DNA of 64,000 nt from Pseudomonas frederiksbergensis. GTDB taxonomy: Bacteria; Pseudomonadota; Gammaproteobacteria; Pseudomonadales; Pseudomonadaceae. The notes below the pieces were generated by a model. The model saw nothing but the letters and a program-made list of their open reading frames with translations, was not told where the DNA came from and did no database searches. The stretch lies in contig NZ_JAAUOE010000022.1 in NCBI RefSeq assembly GCF_017114915.1, forward strand, positions 1 to 64,000, read 5' to 3'. The translations under genes were made by a program, and so were the position numbers. Positions 28,151 through 36,609 of this stretch are shown here, one piece after another (the first letter of the stretch is position 1; each line of letters starts with the position of its first letter).

Positions 28151-31100
28151 TCAGATTTCCAGAACTGTGACATATACGGCATCACTGATCGAACCCCCTC
28201 CTGGATTTTCGACTTTGACGGAAAGTGAAACCTGCTCCGATGAGTCAAACGGTCTCCACGCGAACCCGACTTTTCCATTGCTATCAGTTGTGCTCTCGAA
28301 AAATGGCTGCCCGTTTCTGGACATGAATATTTTCCTGCCGGGCATGGGTAGCCGGGATTTCGTTCCCACGATCAGCGCGGTCATCGTGACCCAATTGTTC
28401 TTGTAAACCGGATTTGGTGCTGCGGTAACGGACTCGATATTCGCATGCTCAGGAGAATCAAGCGGATCAAGAACCTCATAATTCAATGTCTTCGATCCGG
28501 CGGCAGTTTCTCGGACGAAAGCAGCCAACTGATACACACCGACATACGGAGCCGTCACCTCCACCTCTGCCAGCCCCTTGTCATCGGTCATGGACATCCT
28601 CGACTGCAAAGGCGGGAATTTCCAATCCACAGGGACACCCGGCGCAACACCACCCTGTTGTTCATAGAGCACCCGGGCCTGAGCAGTCATGGTCTCACCC
28701 AGCCAGAACGTCGTTTTGTCACTGTTCAGTTCTGCAACGACCAGTTTATCCTGCGGCGCCGACAGGATGACTGATTGCGCATCTGTGCCAGCCAGACCGC
28801 TTCGCACCGAGGCGGTCAATCGGACCTGGCCTGGCAGGAGCCAAAACTCAATCGTTGCCTTGCCTTGAGCATCGGTGAGCGTAGAAGGCAGCGCCAGATT
28901 CCCCTGCCGCCAGTGCACCTCGGCATCCGGCAGCGCCTTGCCGGTGATGGCCGATACCACCAAGGCGAAGGCTGACACTTTCTGCCCCGGAAAACCGCTC
29001 ATCGCATCAACGACCAGCGCTTCAATCCGACGCGGTTCGTTCATTGAATAGTGGATATTGACCGACGCCGAATCAGCCCCACCCACGACGGACGCCGTGA
29101 CAATACCCGGACCGGATGAGGGCGGGAGGAAACTTATCCGCGCCCTGCCATGAAAATCAGTGGTCGTATACGTTGGCTCCTGCCCCAGCCGCGTCCACTT
29201 GATCCGCACATTGGCCATCGGCCTGCCGGTCACCCCACTCGTCAACCGGACTTCGCAAAGAACCTGCTTCCCCCAATCGACAACCTGAAGGACACCGGGA
29301 CTCGCCGTGATGTTGGCGGCAATGGCTTGGGAACCCAATGACATGGGTTGAGGGGCCGACCGCTCCAACAAACGACTGGCAGCCAGTTGAATAGCCAGAC
29401 CGCTGTCCTTCAGATCACCCGCATTGAAGGAGATATCCAGCCCTTTTTCCGTCACTTCGCGGAATTCGCCCAGCGGGTCGGCAAACACAAGCCCGACTTC
29501 GCTCTGACCCGGGCTGACCAGACCCACTGCCACCGATTGCCCGAGCAGGGCACTGTCGACATCGGCCTGAAGGCGCATGTTGAACGCCTCGCCGCGCCTC
29601 GGAAAAAGTGCGCGTTGCGCCCAGAGCTGCTCGAGTGAATCGGTCACCAAACGCAGACTCGGCCATGGGTCGCCCGCCAGGGTGTTCAGTTGATAACACT
29701 GTTCAGCCTTTGACTGGTCAAAAGGATTGTTCGCAGTCGCACTTGCCTCGCTGAGGCCCGCTTGTGTTGAACGGGCATCGTACATCGCCCAGCCATCCAC
29801 ATCCGTCAAGGAGTCGACTGGCGCGCCACTCCCGACCTGCCATCCGACTCTCGCATTTGGGACCGGCCGATCCGCAAATGCTGAATAAAACCGGGCTTGC
29901 AATCGGACACTTTCATCCTTGCTCAGAACCGGATCGATGGCCGGCCCGCGCGCAGCAACCACTCTGATTTTATTGTGATCCAGATTCAATGGCGTCTGCG
30001 CCGTTAGCAGTTCGTCACCGATCACGACCGTTTTGGTCAACGTCATCTCGGCGTTGTCGGAGCTATTGGTAAAATCCAGCTCCCGGCGCGCACCGCCCGC
30101 CGTCATGACGACATCGGTTGAAAGCGGGGGAACGGCCACCATCCCCGGCGGCAACGGTGTGATGTCCGACTTCATCGGCAGTCCATGCAACGCACTGATC
30201 CCGTGTGGCATGAGTACCAACTGGTGTTTGGCCCACAGGCAGGGAAATAGCGTGTCATTACCCGACTCAGCCGAAACATGATCAAGCATGGCTCGGACTT
30301 CTGTGGCGAGATCACTGGCCAGCAGTCGCAACGGAAACTCGCGCGTTTCCGTCAAATGGGAACTGCTGAACCTCAGAGTTGAAAACCCACTGATATCGAT
30401 GCCCGAAGTGATCTTCCATTCGAGGCCATCGACGCCCATTGTCCGGGGAATACCGGGTTGGGGATCCATTTCGAAGCCCGACAAGGGCTCTACCTCCCCC
30501 CAATCCAGCGCAATCGACTTGCCTATAAAGCTGCTGCCCTCAACGGGATCAATACGCAGTCTATGCGTCCTGCCTCGTCGGCAGATCACGCCCTGCACTA
30601 CCCGGTCGATCGGCTTCCCGTCCAGAGTGAAGGTGACTTGCCCTTTCCAGCTGCTGACAGGCAAGGTCTTGACTGAAAATGGATGTTCAAGCACTGGCGC
30701 ATCTTCATGGCGCTGGACACGCGCAGTAATCACGGACTCATCGGCATTGTCTGGCTGATGGTCTACACTCGCCCAGCCATCCACTCCCGTGAGAGATTTG
30801 ACCGAACCGACAGGCGTTTCAAACCGGACTTCTACATTGCTGACTGGTTGCCTGTCGCTTCTTTGCACTTGTACCGCGCACGTGACGACGTCGCCTTCAT
30901 CCACCACCGGCGACTTGTTCGGCCCCCAGGTCTCGCCGATCTCGACTCTGTTGTAGGCCAACGACATGGCATTGCTGCGCGATGGACGCTGCAACCTGGA
31001 ACAGCCAATGACCAAGCCAAAGAAACCATCGCGGCTGCCCCCGAAGTTGAGCGTCCAAAGGACTGAACCACCGACTACCACTGCAGGATGGCCAAAATCC

Positions 31101-32458
31101 GGGAGCGCTGTTGCCCCCAGATCCGCGGGAAGATCTCCCTCCCCCCAGAACAGGAAGAATTCAGCGTCATGCAGAGGATGATCCGCCGGGATGTCCAGAT
31201 AGATGCGAAATGACTCACCGCGTTCGGGGTAGCGGGTTTTCTCTCCCCAGAGGGCCGGTGGTCCGTCGTCGAACCGGGCCTGCAAGGTCTTCAGTGGATC
31301 GGTGGCAAACGCCAGGACGTCGAATGTGTGCGTCGCTTCGCCATTTTCGGATAAAGGACTGACAACAGAGGCGGTAATCCTGCTCAGGCCGGCCTCAGTG
31401 GGCGTGTATGGATAAGTGGCTCGACCTTGAGCATCGGTGGGTGCCCGGTGCAGGATCGTCTTTCCCTCTCCCTCTATCCGCCAGATCACCTCTCGGACTA
31501 CCGGTGCCTGGGTGTAGACGGATCTGACCTGAACTTGCAGCTCCACTGATTCGCCATACTCGATGACCGGATGAGTCTCCGCCTGCTTTAGGGCGATCAG
31601 CTCCAGCAAATGATGCCCCAACGAAACCCGCAACGGATAAGGCTGCGCAGTGTATTTGCTGTGGATCTTCATGGTGAGTTCATTAGGCTCATCGCCCCCC
31701 AGATTCGGACAATCGAGCCACCATGGCAGATTGATCAGCTGGGTCTTACCCAAATCTGGCTCACCGGTGATGGCGCCCAGCGGATTGCCATAAAGCCACA
31801 GGCTCCCCTCGTCCCAACCGCTTGCTGAACTCTTCTCAAAAGAAATCCCGTGACTTTGATCACCGGTAGCTCCCAGGCACAGAGGCAAAACATCGGCGGG
31901 AGTGAAGTGCCGGCCATCAATGGAAAACGCTACCAACTCCAACGGTGGCAAACTCAGTTTCAGCCAGATGCCGGTCAGGCGGATTTCCGCAGAGCCACCG
32001 TCACCGGGTATTTTTTTCGGGCTGCAAAACTTCAGCTCAAGCTCATCGCCTGCCTGCAGATCGAGCCTGTCCGGCAACTCCTCTTCCACCTCGGTCAGAT
32101 CGACCGCCAAAGGATCGGCAGCTTGCGCCCCCGACTTCGCCGGCAACGGGATCACGAACGTATCGATGCTGCCCTTTTTGTTGACCACCACTTGACCGGC
32201 AGATGACGGATAGGTGTTTTCGTAGAGAACACGCACGCGATAACGGGCATCAGCCTGTTGTGCAATCGGCACCTTCATCGTTTGACGAACCGCCGCCAGG
32301 TCGGCGAGTGTCATGATCATGACATAGACGTCGCCCCACCAATCACCCCGAAGTCCGCGCTCCCCTTGAGTACTCACATCATCCCAGTGATCAAAACCTT
32401 CTGTCTGATCTCCGTTTTTCACGAAGCTGTGATCCGTATCGATGGCTCTCACACTCAT
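28151..32458 (-). CDS. Large modular Ig-like/Big_1 repeat protein of the Tc locus
   Basis: 1435 residues, no signal peptide. An N-terminal beta-rich region (about 1-165) of unknown type is followed by four consecutive units, each a beta module of roughly 130-160 residues plus a Big_1/invasin-like Ig domain. The Ig domains are recognisable by ends such as TDAQGRATYPYTP, TGVDGWASVDHQP, TDVDGWAMYDARS and TDFHGRARISFLP, near residues 350, 575, 895 and 1110. Three further Ig domains complete the C-terminus (TDAQGKATIEFW, TDDKGLAEVEV, TDSNGKVGFAW). The ATG overlaps the TcA2 stop codon (ATGA), so it is translationally coupled to the toxin A subunit. I infer an accessory shell or target-binding subunit of the Tc particle; no enzyme motif is seen. 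Not a standard TcA, TcB or TcC component. Confidence 0.75.
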   Translation of the reverse strand: MSVRAIDTDHSFVKNGDQTEGFDHWDDVSTQGERGLRGDWWGDVYVMIMTLADLAAVRQTMKVPIAQQADARYRVRVLYENTYPSSAGQVVVNKKGSIDTFVIPLPAKSGAQAADPLAVDLTEVEEELPDRLDLQAGDELELKFCSPKKIPGDGGSAEIRLTGIWLKLSLPPLELVAFSIDGRHFTPADVLPLCLGATGDQSHGISFEKSSASGWDEGSLWLYGNPLGAITGEPDLGKTQLINLPWWLDCPNLGGDEPNELTMKIHSKYTAQPYPLRVSLGHHLLELIALKQAETHPVIEYGESVELQVQVRSVYTQAPVVREVIWRIEGEGKTILHRAPTDAQGRATYPYTPTEAGLSRITASVVSPLSENGEATHTFDVLAFATDPLKTLQARFDDGPPALWGEKTRYPERGESFRIYLDIPADHPLHDAEFFLFWGEGDLPADLGATALPDFGHPAVVVGGSVLWTLNFGGSRDGFFGLVIGCSRLQRPSRSNAMSLAYNRVEIGETWGPNKSPVVDEGDVVTCAVQVQRSDRQPVSNVEVRFETPVGSVKSLTGVDGWASVDHQPDNADESVITARVQRHEDAPVLEHPFSVKTLPVSSWKGQVTFTLDGKPIDRVVQGVICRRGRTHRLRIDPVEGSSFIGKSIALDWGEVEPLSGFEMDPQPGIPRTMGVDGLEWKITSGIDISGFSTLRFSSSHLTETREFPLRLLASDLATEVRAMLDHVSAESGNDTLFPCLWAKHQLVLMPHGISALHGLPMKSDITPLPPGMVAVPPLSTDVVMTAGGARRELDFTNSSDNAEMTLTKTVVIGDELLTAQTPLNLDHNKIRVVAARGPAIDPVLSKDESVRLQARFYSAFADRPVPNARVGWQVGSGAPVDSLTDVDGWAMYDARSTQAGLSEASATANNPFDQSKAEQCYQLNTLAGDPWPSLRLVTDSLEQLWAQRALFPRRGEAFNMRLQADVDSALLGQSVAVGLVSPGQSEVGLVFADPLGEFREVTEKGLDISFNAGDLKDSGLAIQLAASRLLERSAPQPMSLGSQAIAANITASPGVLQVVDWGKQVLCEVRLTSGVTGRPMANVRIKWTRLGQEPTYTTTDFHGRARISFLPPSSGPGIVTASVVGGADSASVNIHYSMNEPRRIEALVVDAMSGFPGQKVSAFALVVSAITGKALPDAEVHWRQGNLALPSTLTDAQGKATIEFWLLPGQVRLTASVRSGLAGTDAQSVILSAPQDKLVVAELNSDKTTFWLGETMTAQARVLYEQQGGVAPGVPVDWKFPPLQSRMSMTDDKGLAEVEVTAPYVGVYQLAAFVRETAAGSKTLNYEVLDPLDSPEHANIESVTAAPNPVYKNNWVTMTALIVGTKSRLPMPGRKIFMSRNGQPFFESTTDSNGKVGFAWRPFDSSEQVSLSVKVENPGGGSISDAVYVTVLEI

Positions 32459-35400
32459 GATTGACGCTCCTCGGGTTTGCCGTCAGTACGTTCCACCCAC
32501 TCCTGAACCTTTTTGGAGAAGGCCAGATCACCGACTTTGGCGGTGTAATACACCTTGACCACGATATCGGTCAGCGACATGAGCCTCGGGTTTTGCTTCA
32601 CAGGCCACGGAAACACAATCTTCCAGCGCGACACGGCGCCGGTATTTTCAAACGGCGCGATAAAGCCTTCATCCGGTTTGAGCGACACCTGGCCGGCGTC
32701 ATCCAGCCCCGTGGAGAGAGAGATTTGTTGGCCAGCGCTCAGATTGATCAGCACATCGGCCGGTGCCACCTCGTCTCCGGGGCCGTGCAGATAATCCAGT
32801 GATGCTTTCGACGGTTGTGTGGCGATGTAGCTGCCAATCTGGATCAGCGCCGCCACGACATTTTCGAAGGGGTTGGTCAGCATGGGCAGGGTGATTTCAA
32901 TGCGCAAGATCTGACGGCAGTAATGGTCGTGGTAATCGCGATCGAACAGTAACTGGATCATCTGGAACTCCAGCGCTCCCGTGTCCAGCAAGTGGCCGAA
33001 GGCCTGCGTCCAACTGTCAAAACCCTTTTGCCGTGTCGCAGGGTCGTCGAACAATTGCCTGAGTGAGATCGTCTTGAGGATTTCCTGGCGCCGCTCGATG
33101 CGCTGCAAGTAATCGGAACGCATGCGCAACAACCCGGCCTGCAAGGCCATGCCCGCCGTCAAGCCACGGCGGTTGTCATGCCACACATTCGTGTCCAGAT
33201 TGAACGCCTGGAACTCACAGGTTTGCGCCCTGAGGGCTGACTGCGCGCTCAAGCACAGCGCCACCGCCTGGTCATAGGCCTGGAAATGCAAGGTTTGCAC
33301 CTGGCCAATCAGCCATTGGAACAACTCGCGATTGGTCGCCCGGGTTTGCAGAAATTCAAAGAGTTGCACCGCCTGGGCGTTGACCGCAAGGGTCTGCTCC
33401 AGATTGACCCTCGACGCCTCGACAGCCCGCGCCTGGGCGGCAATCTGGGCGTCGATCGCATTTTTTTCCGCCGTCGCCTGATTGCGCAGAAACAGCCAAT
33501 CGTCTCGACGTCGGCGGTAACTTTCGGAGGTCGCCGTCTTGTCAGCCTTGGCCCGTGAAACATCGGCTGATATCTGGAATCCGAAGCCGACAGCACTCAC
33601 CAGATGACCCGGCTCATGCCCGCCATTTGCCAATCCAAAGATATTGGGGAAGGCATGGATAACGGCCGCCCCCATCTGAAACCCAGTCGCCAAGGACACC
33701 ATGCCCGCAGCATCTTCGACATGCTCCATGACTTTGAACTCATCAGGCGAGATGTTCTTTTCATATAAATCGCCGTAGTACTGCTCGCGCTCCACGACCG
33801 TCGCCCTGCTCAATTGCAGCGCGGTCAGGGTCTCTTCCTCCCGGGCAATGGCTTGCTCCTGTGCGCGCCGGGCGAAGTCGCCCAGTTCGGTCAGATGACG
33901 CGTCTGCATTTCCTCCTGCTCGACACGATCCTTCTGCTCAAGCAGGCGCTGCACTTCGCTCCCCAGTTCCTTCAATTGCTGGATCATTTCCAGCGCAGCG
34001 TCGAACAACACTTGCCAATGGAACGCGGCCACCCTCAGTTGCCCGCCCATGGGACGTACCGGGCCGGATGCACCGGCCGCGAGGTGACTCAACAAGGCAT
34101 TGGGATCTATGGCCGAGAACAGCGGCACAGACGCAGTTTTTCCGTCGATGGTCCGGCCATGCCGGATGTTGTCGATCCGCTGCTCGGGCAAGTCGTACAG
34201 CGTCAGCAGGCGTGGACTGAGTGGCACTTTGAACGAGCGTGTGCCATACACGCCCGCATGCAAAAACCCCGAAGACCTCACTGGTAGCTTGTCAATCGGC
34301 AGGCGCAACGTCTTCTCGAACTCGATCAGTGCTAAGGGGGCATCCACCTCTTTCACCAACTCACCCAGTGTATTCGGCACCCAGCCATTGGTACTGCGGG
34401 TATCGGGTCTGATCCCCATCAGCGACTTGGCCCGCACATACTGCAGTTTGGCGGCCGTCAGACTGTCTCGTGTCATCTGCCGGTAAAGCCAGTCGCCCCA
34501 GGCGATGAGGATGTTCACGTAGTCGAGAAAAATCGCTTTCTGGTAGTGCACGGGCGACGAATAGGCAATGGCGTCCGGATCCCTGCGAGCCGCGGCCTCA
34601 TAGTCGATAAGCGAATGCACGATGTTCAAGGGGCGGCAGCGCCAATACGCCGGTTTCCCCGGAATCTCGCCATCAACAGGTTTGGCAGGGGCCTTGGGAT
34701 TGAACAGAAAATCCAGCCATTTCAGGGCCTCTTCGAAGCGGCTTTCGTCACGTAAGCGCATCGCAATGAAGTGCGCCAAGTGGAAGAACAGCTCCCAGAA
34801 AAACAATCCGTTGGCTCCATCGAATGGACCATTGGGCTCAGTCGTGCCATCAGGTAACGCAGGCTCTTTCGGAAACTGTGTCGCCCAGTCGAGCAATGCA
34901 CTGATCGACACGCTGGAGGCGAACACCAGGTTGTGGCCGATCAACGTGTTGAGCCGAACATATTTCAGCTTGAGGGTGGCCGCCGGTTGGTTGAAGGCAA
35001 GGAACTGCGCGCCCTGGGCATTGCTGTCATCGATGAACGGCAAGGGGCCTGGGTCCGTCAGCGGGTTTGGCACCGTCACCACGAGGGTTCTTTCACCGTA
35101 CGTGGCGCCACTCCCCGTGCCCGATAGTTTCAGGGTGATCGTGTCACCGTTGAAGGTCTGTCGCGTGACTTCCAGCCATTTCGTTGCCCATCCTCCAGTG
35201 CTCGGGTAGTCGGCAACGTCCGGCAACGGGTCGTTTACATCCCGATCATCGAGCTCCAGCGTGAACTGGACAGGCTTGGGGTCGGTTTCTGCCACTTGAG
35301 CACAGTGCCCCTGGAACCAGAGCGAGTAGTTGGAAGCATCCTTGCGAACGATATAAGCCTTGATGCCAAGGGCATCGGCCAACGTACCGGGTTTTGTGAC

Positions 35401-36561
35401 CTGACTGTCAACGGCGGGGAACAGCTTTGGCTCGACCTTGCGCTGGAACGTACGGGAATCGAGAAACAACTCATTGACCAGATAATCCATGAGGGCCGTT
35501 TCGTCCTTCACTTTGCGAAACAGCGAGTCACGGGTTTCATAGATCGCCACCGAACGCGCTGAAGGGGCGCTGTCCCTCGGTTTGGCATTGGTCACATGCA
35601 CGGCCAATCGGCCTTTGGGGTATTGGGTATCGATCGTGTCACGCAAGATCACCGCCACCAGCCGGCACCCCGCTGAAACGTCCACGTACGTCTTGAGCAG
35701 GTGCAAGCGAATGGGGGGCGACCAGCTCTTGTCCAGGGCAATGAACGCCACCAGGATTTCCAGCTCGTGAGGGCTTTGCAACTGTCCTTCGTTATCCTGG
35801 GCACCCTCGCGCCACTGGGCCCAGACCATGCACGGCCGCCCTTCCCAATACACCAGACGACTGTCCAGCACGCTGTCATCGGTGGGTATCTCAGCCTTCT
35901 CCCACTCGAACCACGCCGTGGGATTGACCGAGGGCGAGCTGGCCTCCAGCACGATGTTCACCTCGCGCCAGAACCAGCAATAAGGTGCAATGCGTTGCCT
36001 GCCCACCAGGTAATAGTGAGCATCCAGTGGATTGGCACCATCCATATAACCGGTCATGACCTGCAAATTGCAGATTTCTTCAAAGCTGCGCAGGTAGCGT
36101 TGCACGCCCTGAAGGACCAGGTCTTCAGTGATCGCTGCCTGGTTCACATGGGTTTCAAGTGCCTTGAACAAGCGGGTCTTGCGAATGCGCACGTAAGGCG
36201 TGATGTAATCCTCGGGCGTGCTCAGAAGCTGCATGAGGGCCGACCAGGGGCCGTAACTGCTGGCGATCTCCCACTCACCCAGAAGGTCAGGATCGAACTC
36301 TCGTCCGTCGTAACCGGGCTCGATTTTCTGCAACACCGCATGAATATATTGCTGCAGGCAACTGATAGCCTCCGCGACCTTAGAGGTTTGAACTTCATCG
36401 CTGTCCAGGGGATCCGAGCGCAACCATTCCCACAAGTCATCCGCGGACCGGGTCTTCATCGGAAAAGGCAAACCGGCCTTCTGGTGCTTGGCGTGCAGAC
36501 TGAAATCAATCAACGCATTGCGCCGCAGGGCCGCCAGTTCACCGAGTTGTTTGTCAAACAT
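32455..36561 (-). CDS. Tc toxin A subunit, C-terminal half (YenA2-like)
   Basis: 1368 residues. Matches to the second half of Photorhabdus TcdA1 are clear from memory: an N-terminal helical shell part (RNALIDFSL...AVLQKIEPGYD), a neuraminidase-like region (about 180-500), an alpha-helical part with HLAHFIAMRLRDESRFEEAL and DYVNILIAWGDWLYRQ, the pore segment AAGMVSLATGFQMGAAVIHAFPNIFGLANGG (about 945-980), then YRRRRDDWLFLRNQA (about 1015-1030) and a C-terminal TcB-binding region (about 1165-1368). TcA forms a pentameric syringe that delivers the BC payload. Start: ATG at 36561 with AGGAG 6 bases upstream, and a GTG just before it is less well spaced. It follows tcA1 by 48 bases. Confidence 0.92.
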   Translation of the reverse strand: MFDKQLGELAALRRNALIDFSLHAKHQKAGLPFPMKTRSADDLWEWLRSDPLDSDEVQTSKVAEAISCLQQYIHAVLQKIEPGYDGREFDPDLLGEWEIASSYGPWSALMQLLSTPEDYITPYVRIRKTRLFKALETHVNQAAITEDLVLQGVQRYLRSFEEICNLQVMTGYMDGANPLDAHYYLVGRQRIAPYCWFWREVNIVLEASSPSVNPTAWFEWEKAEIPTDDSVLDSRLVYWEGRPCMVWAQWREGAQDNEGQLQSPHELEILVAFIALDKSWSPPIRLHLLKTYVDVSAGCRLVAVILRDTIDTQYPKGRLAVHVTNAKPRDSAPSARSVAIYETRDSLFRKVKDETALMDYLVNELFLDSRTFQRKVEPKLFPAVDSQVTKPGTLADALGIKAYIVRKDASNYSLWFQGHCAQVAETDPKPVQFTLELDDRDVNDPLPDVADYPSTGGWATKWLEVTRQTFNGDTITLKLSGTGSGATYGERTLVVTVPNPLTDPGPLPFIDDSNAQGAQFLAFNQPAATLKLKYVRLNTLIGHNLVFASSVSISALLDWATQFPKEPALPDGTTEPNGPFDGANGLFFWELFFHLAHFIAMRLRDESRFEEALKWLDFLFNPKAPAKPVDGEIPGKPAYWRCRPLNIVHSLIDYEAAARRDPDAIAYSSPVHYQKAIFLDYVNILIAWGDWLYRQMTRDSLTAAKLQYVRAKSLMGIRPDTRSTNGWVPNTLGELVKEVDAPLALIEFEKTLRLPIDKLPVRSSGFLHAGVYGTRSFKVPLSPRLLTLYDLPEQRIDNIRHGRTIDGKTASVPLFSAIDPNALLSHLAAGASGPVRPMGGQLRVAAFHWQVLFDAALEMIQQLKELGSEVQRLLEQKDRVEQEEMQTRHLTELGDFARRAQEQAIAREEETLTALQLSRATVVEREQYYGDLYEKNISPDEFKVMEHVEDAAGMVSLATGFQMGAAVIHAFPNIFGLANGGHEPGHLVSAVGFGFQISADVSRAKADKTATSESYRRRRDDWLFLRNQATAEKNAIDAQIAAQARAVEASRVNLEQTLAVNAQAVQLFEFLQTRATNRELFQWLIGQVQTLHFQAYDQAVALCLSAQSALRAQTCEFQAFNLDTNVWHDNRRGLTAGMALQAGLLRMRSDYLQRIERRQEILKTISLRQLFDDPATRQKGFDSWTQAFGHLLDTGALEFQMIQLLFDRDYHDHYCRQILRIEITLPMLTNPFENVVAALIQIGSYIATQPSKASLDYLHGPGDEVAPADVLINLSAGQQISLSTGLDDAGQVSLKPDEGFIAPFENTGAVSRWKIVFPWPVKQNPRLMSLTDIVVKVYYTAKVGDLAFSKKVQEWVERTDGKPEERQS

Positions 36562-36609
36562 CACCGTCTCCTATCGCATGGATTTGGATTCATGGGGCAA
36601 TGCAGCGCG

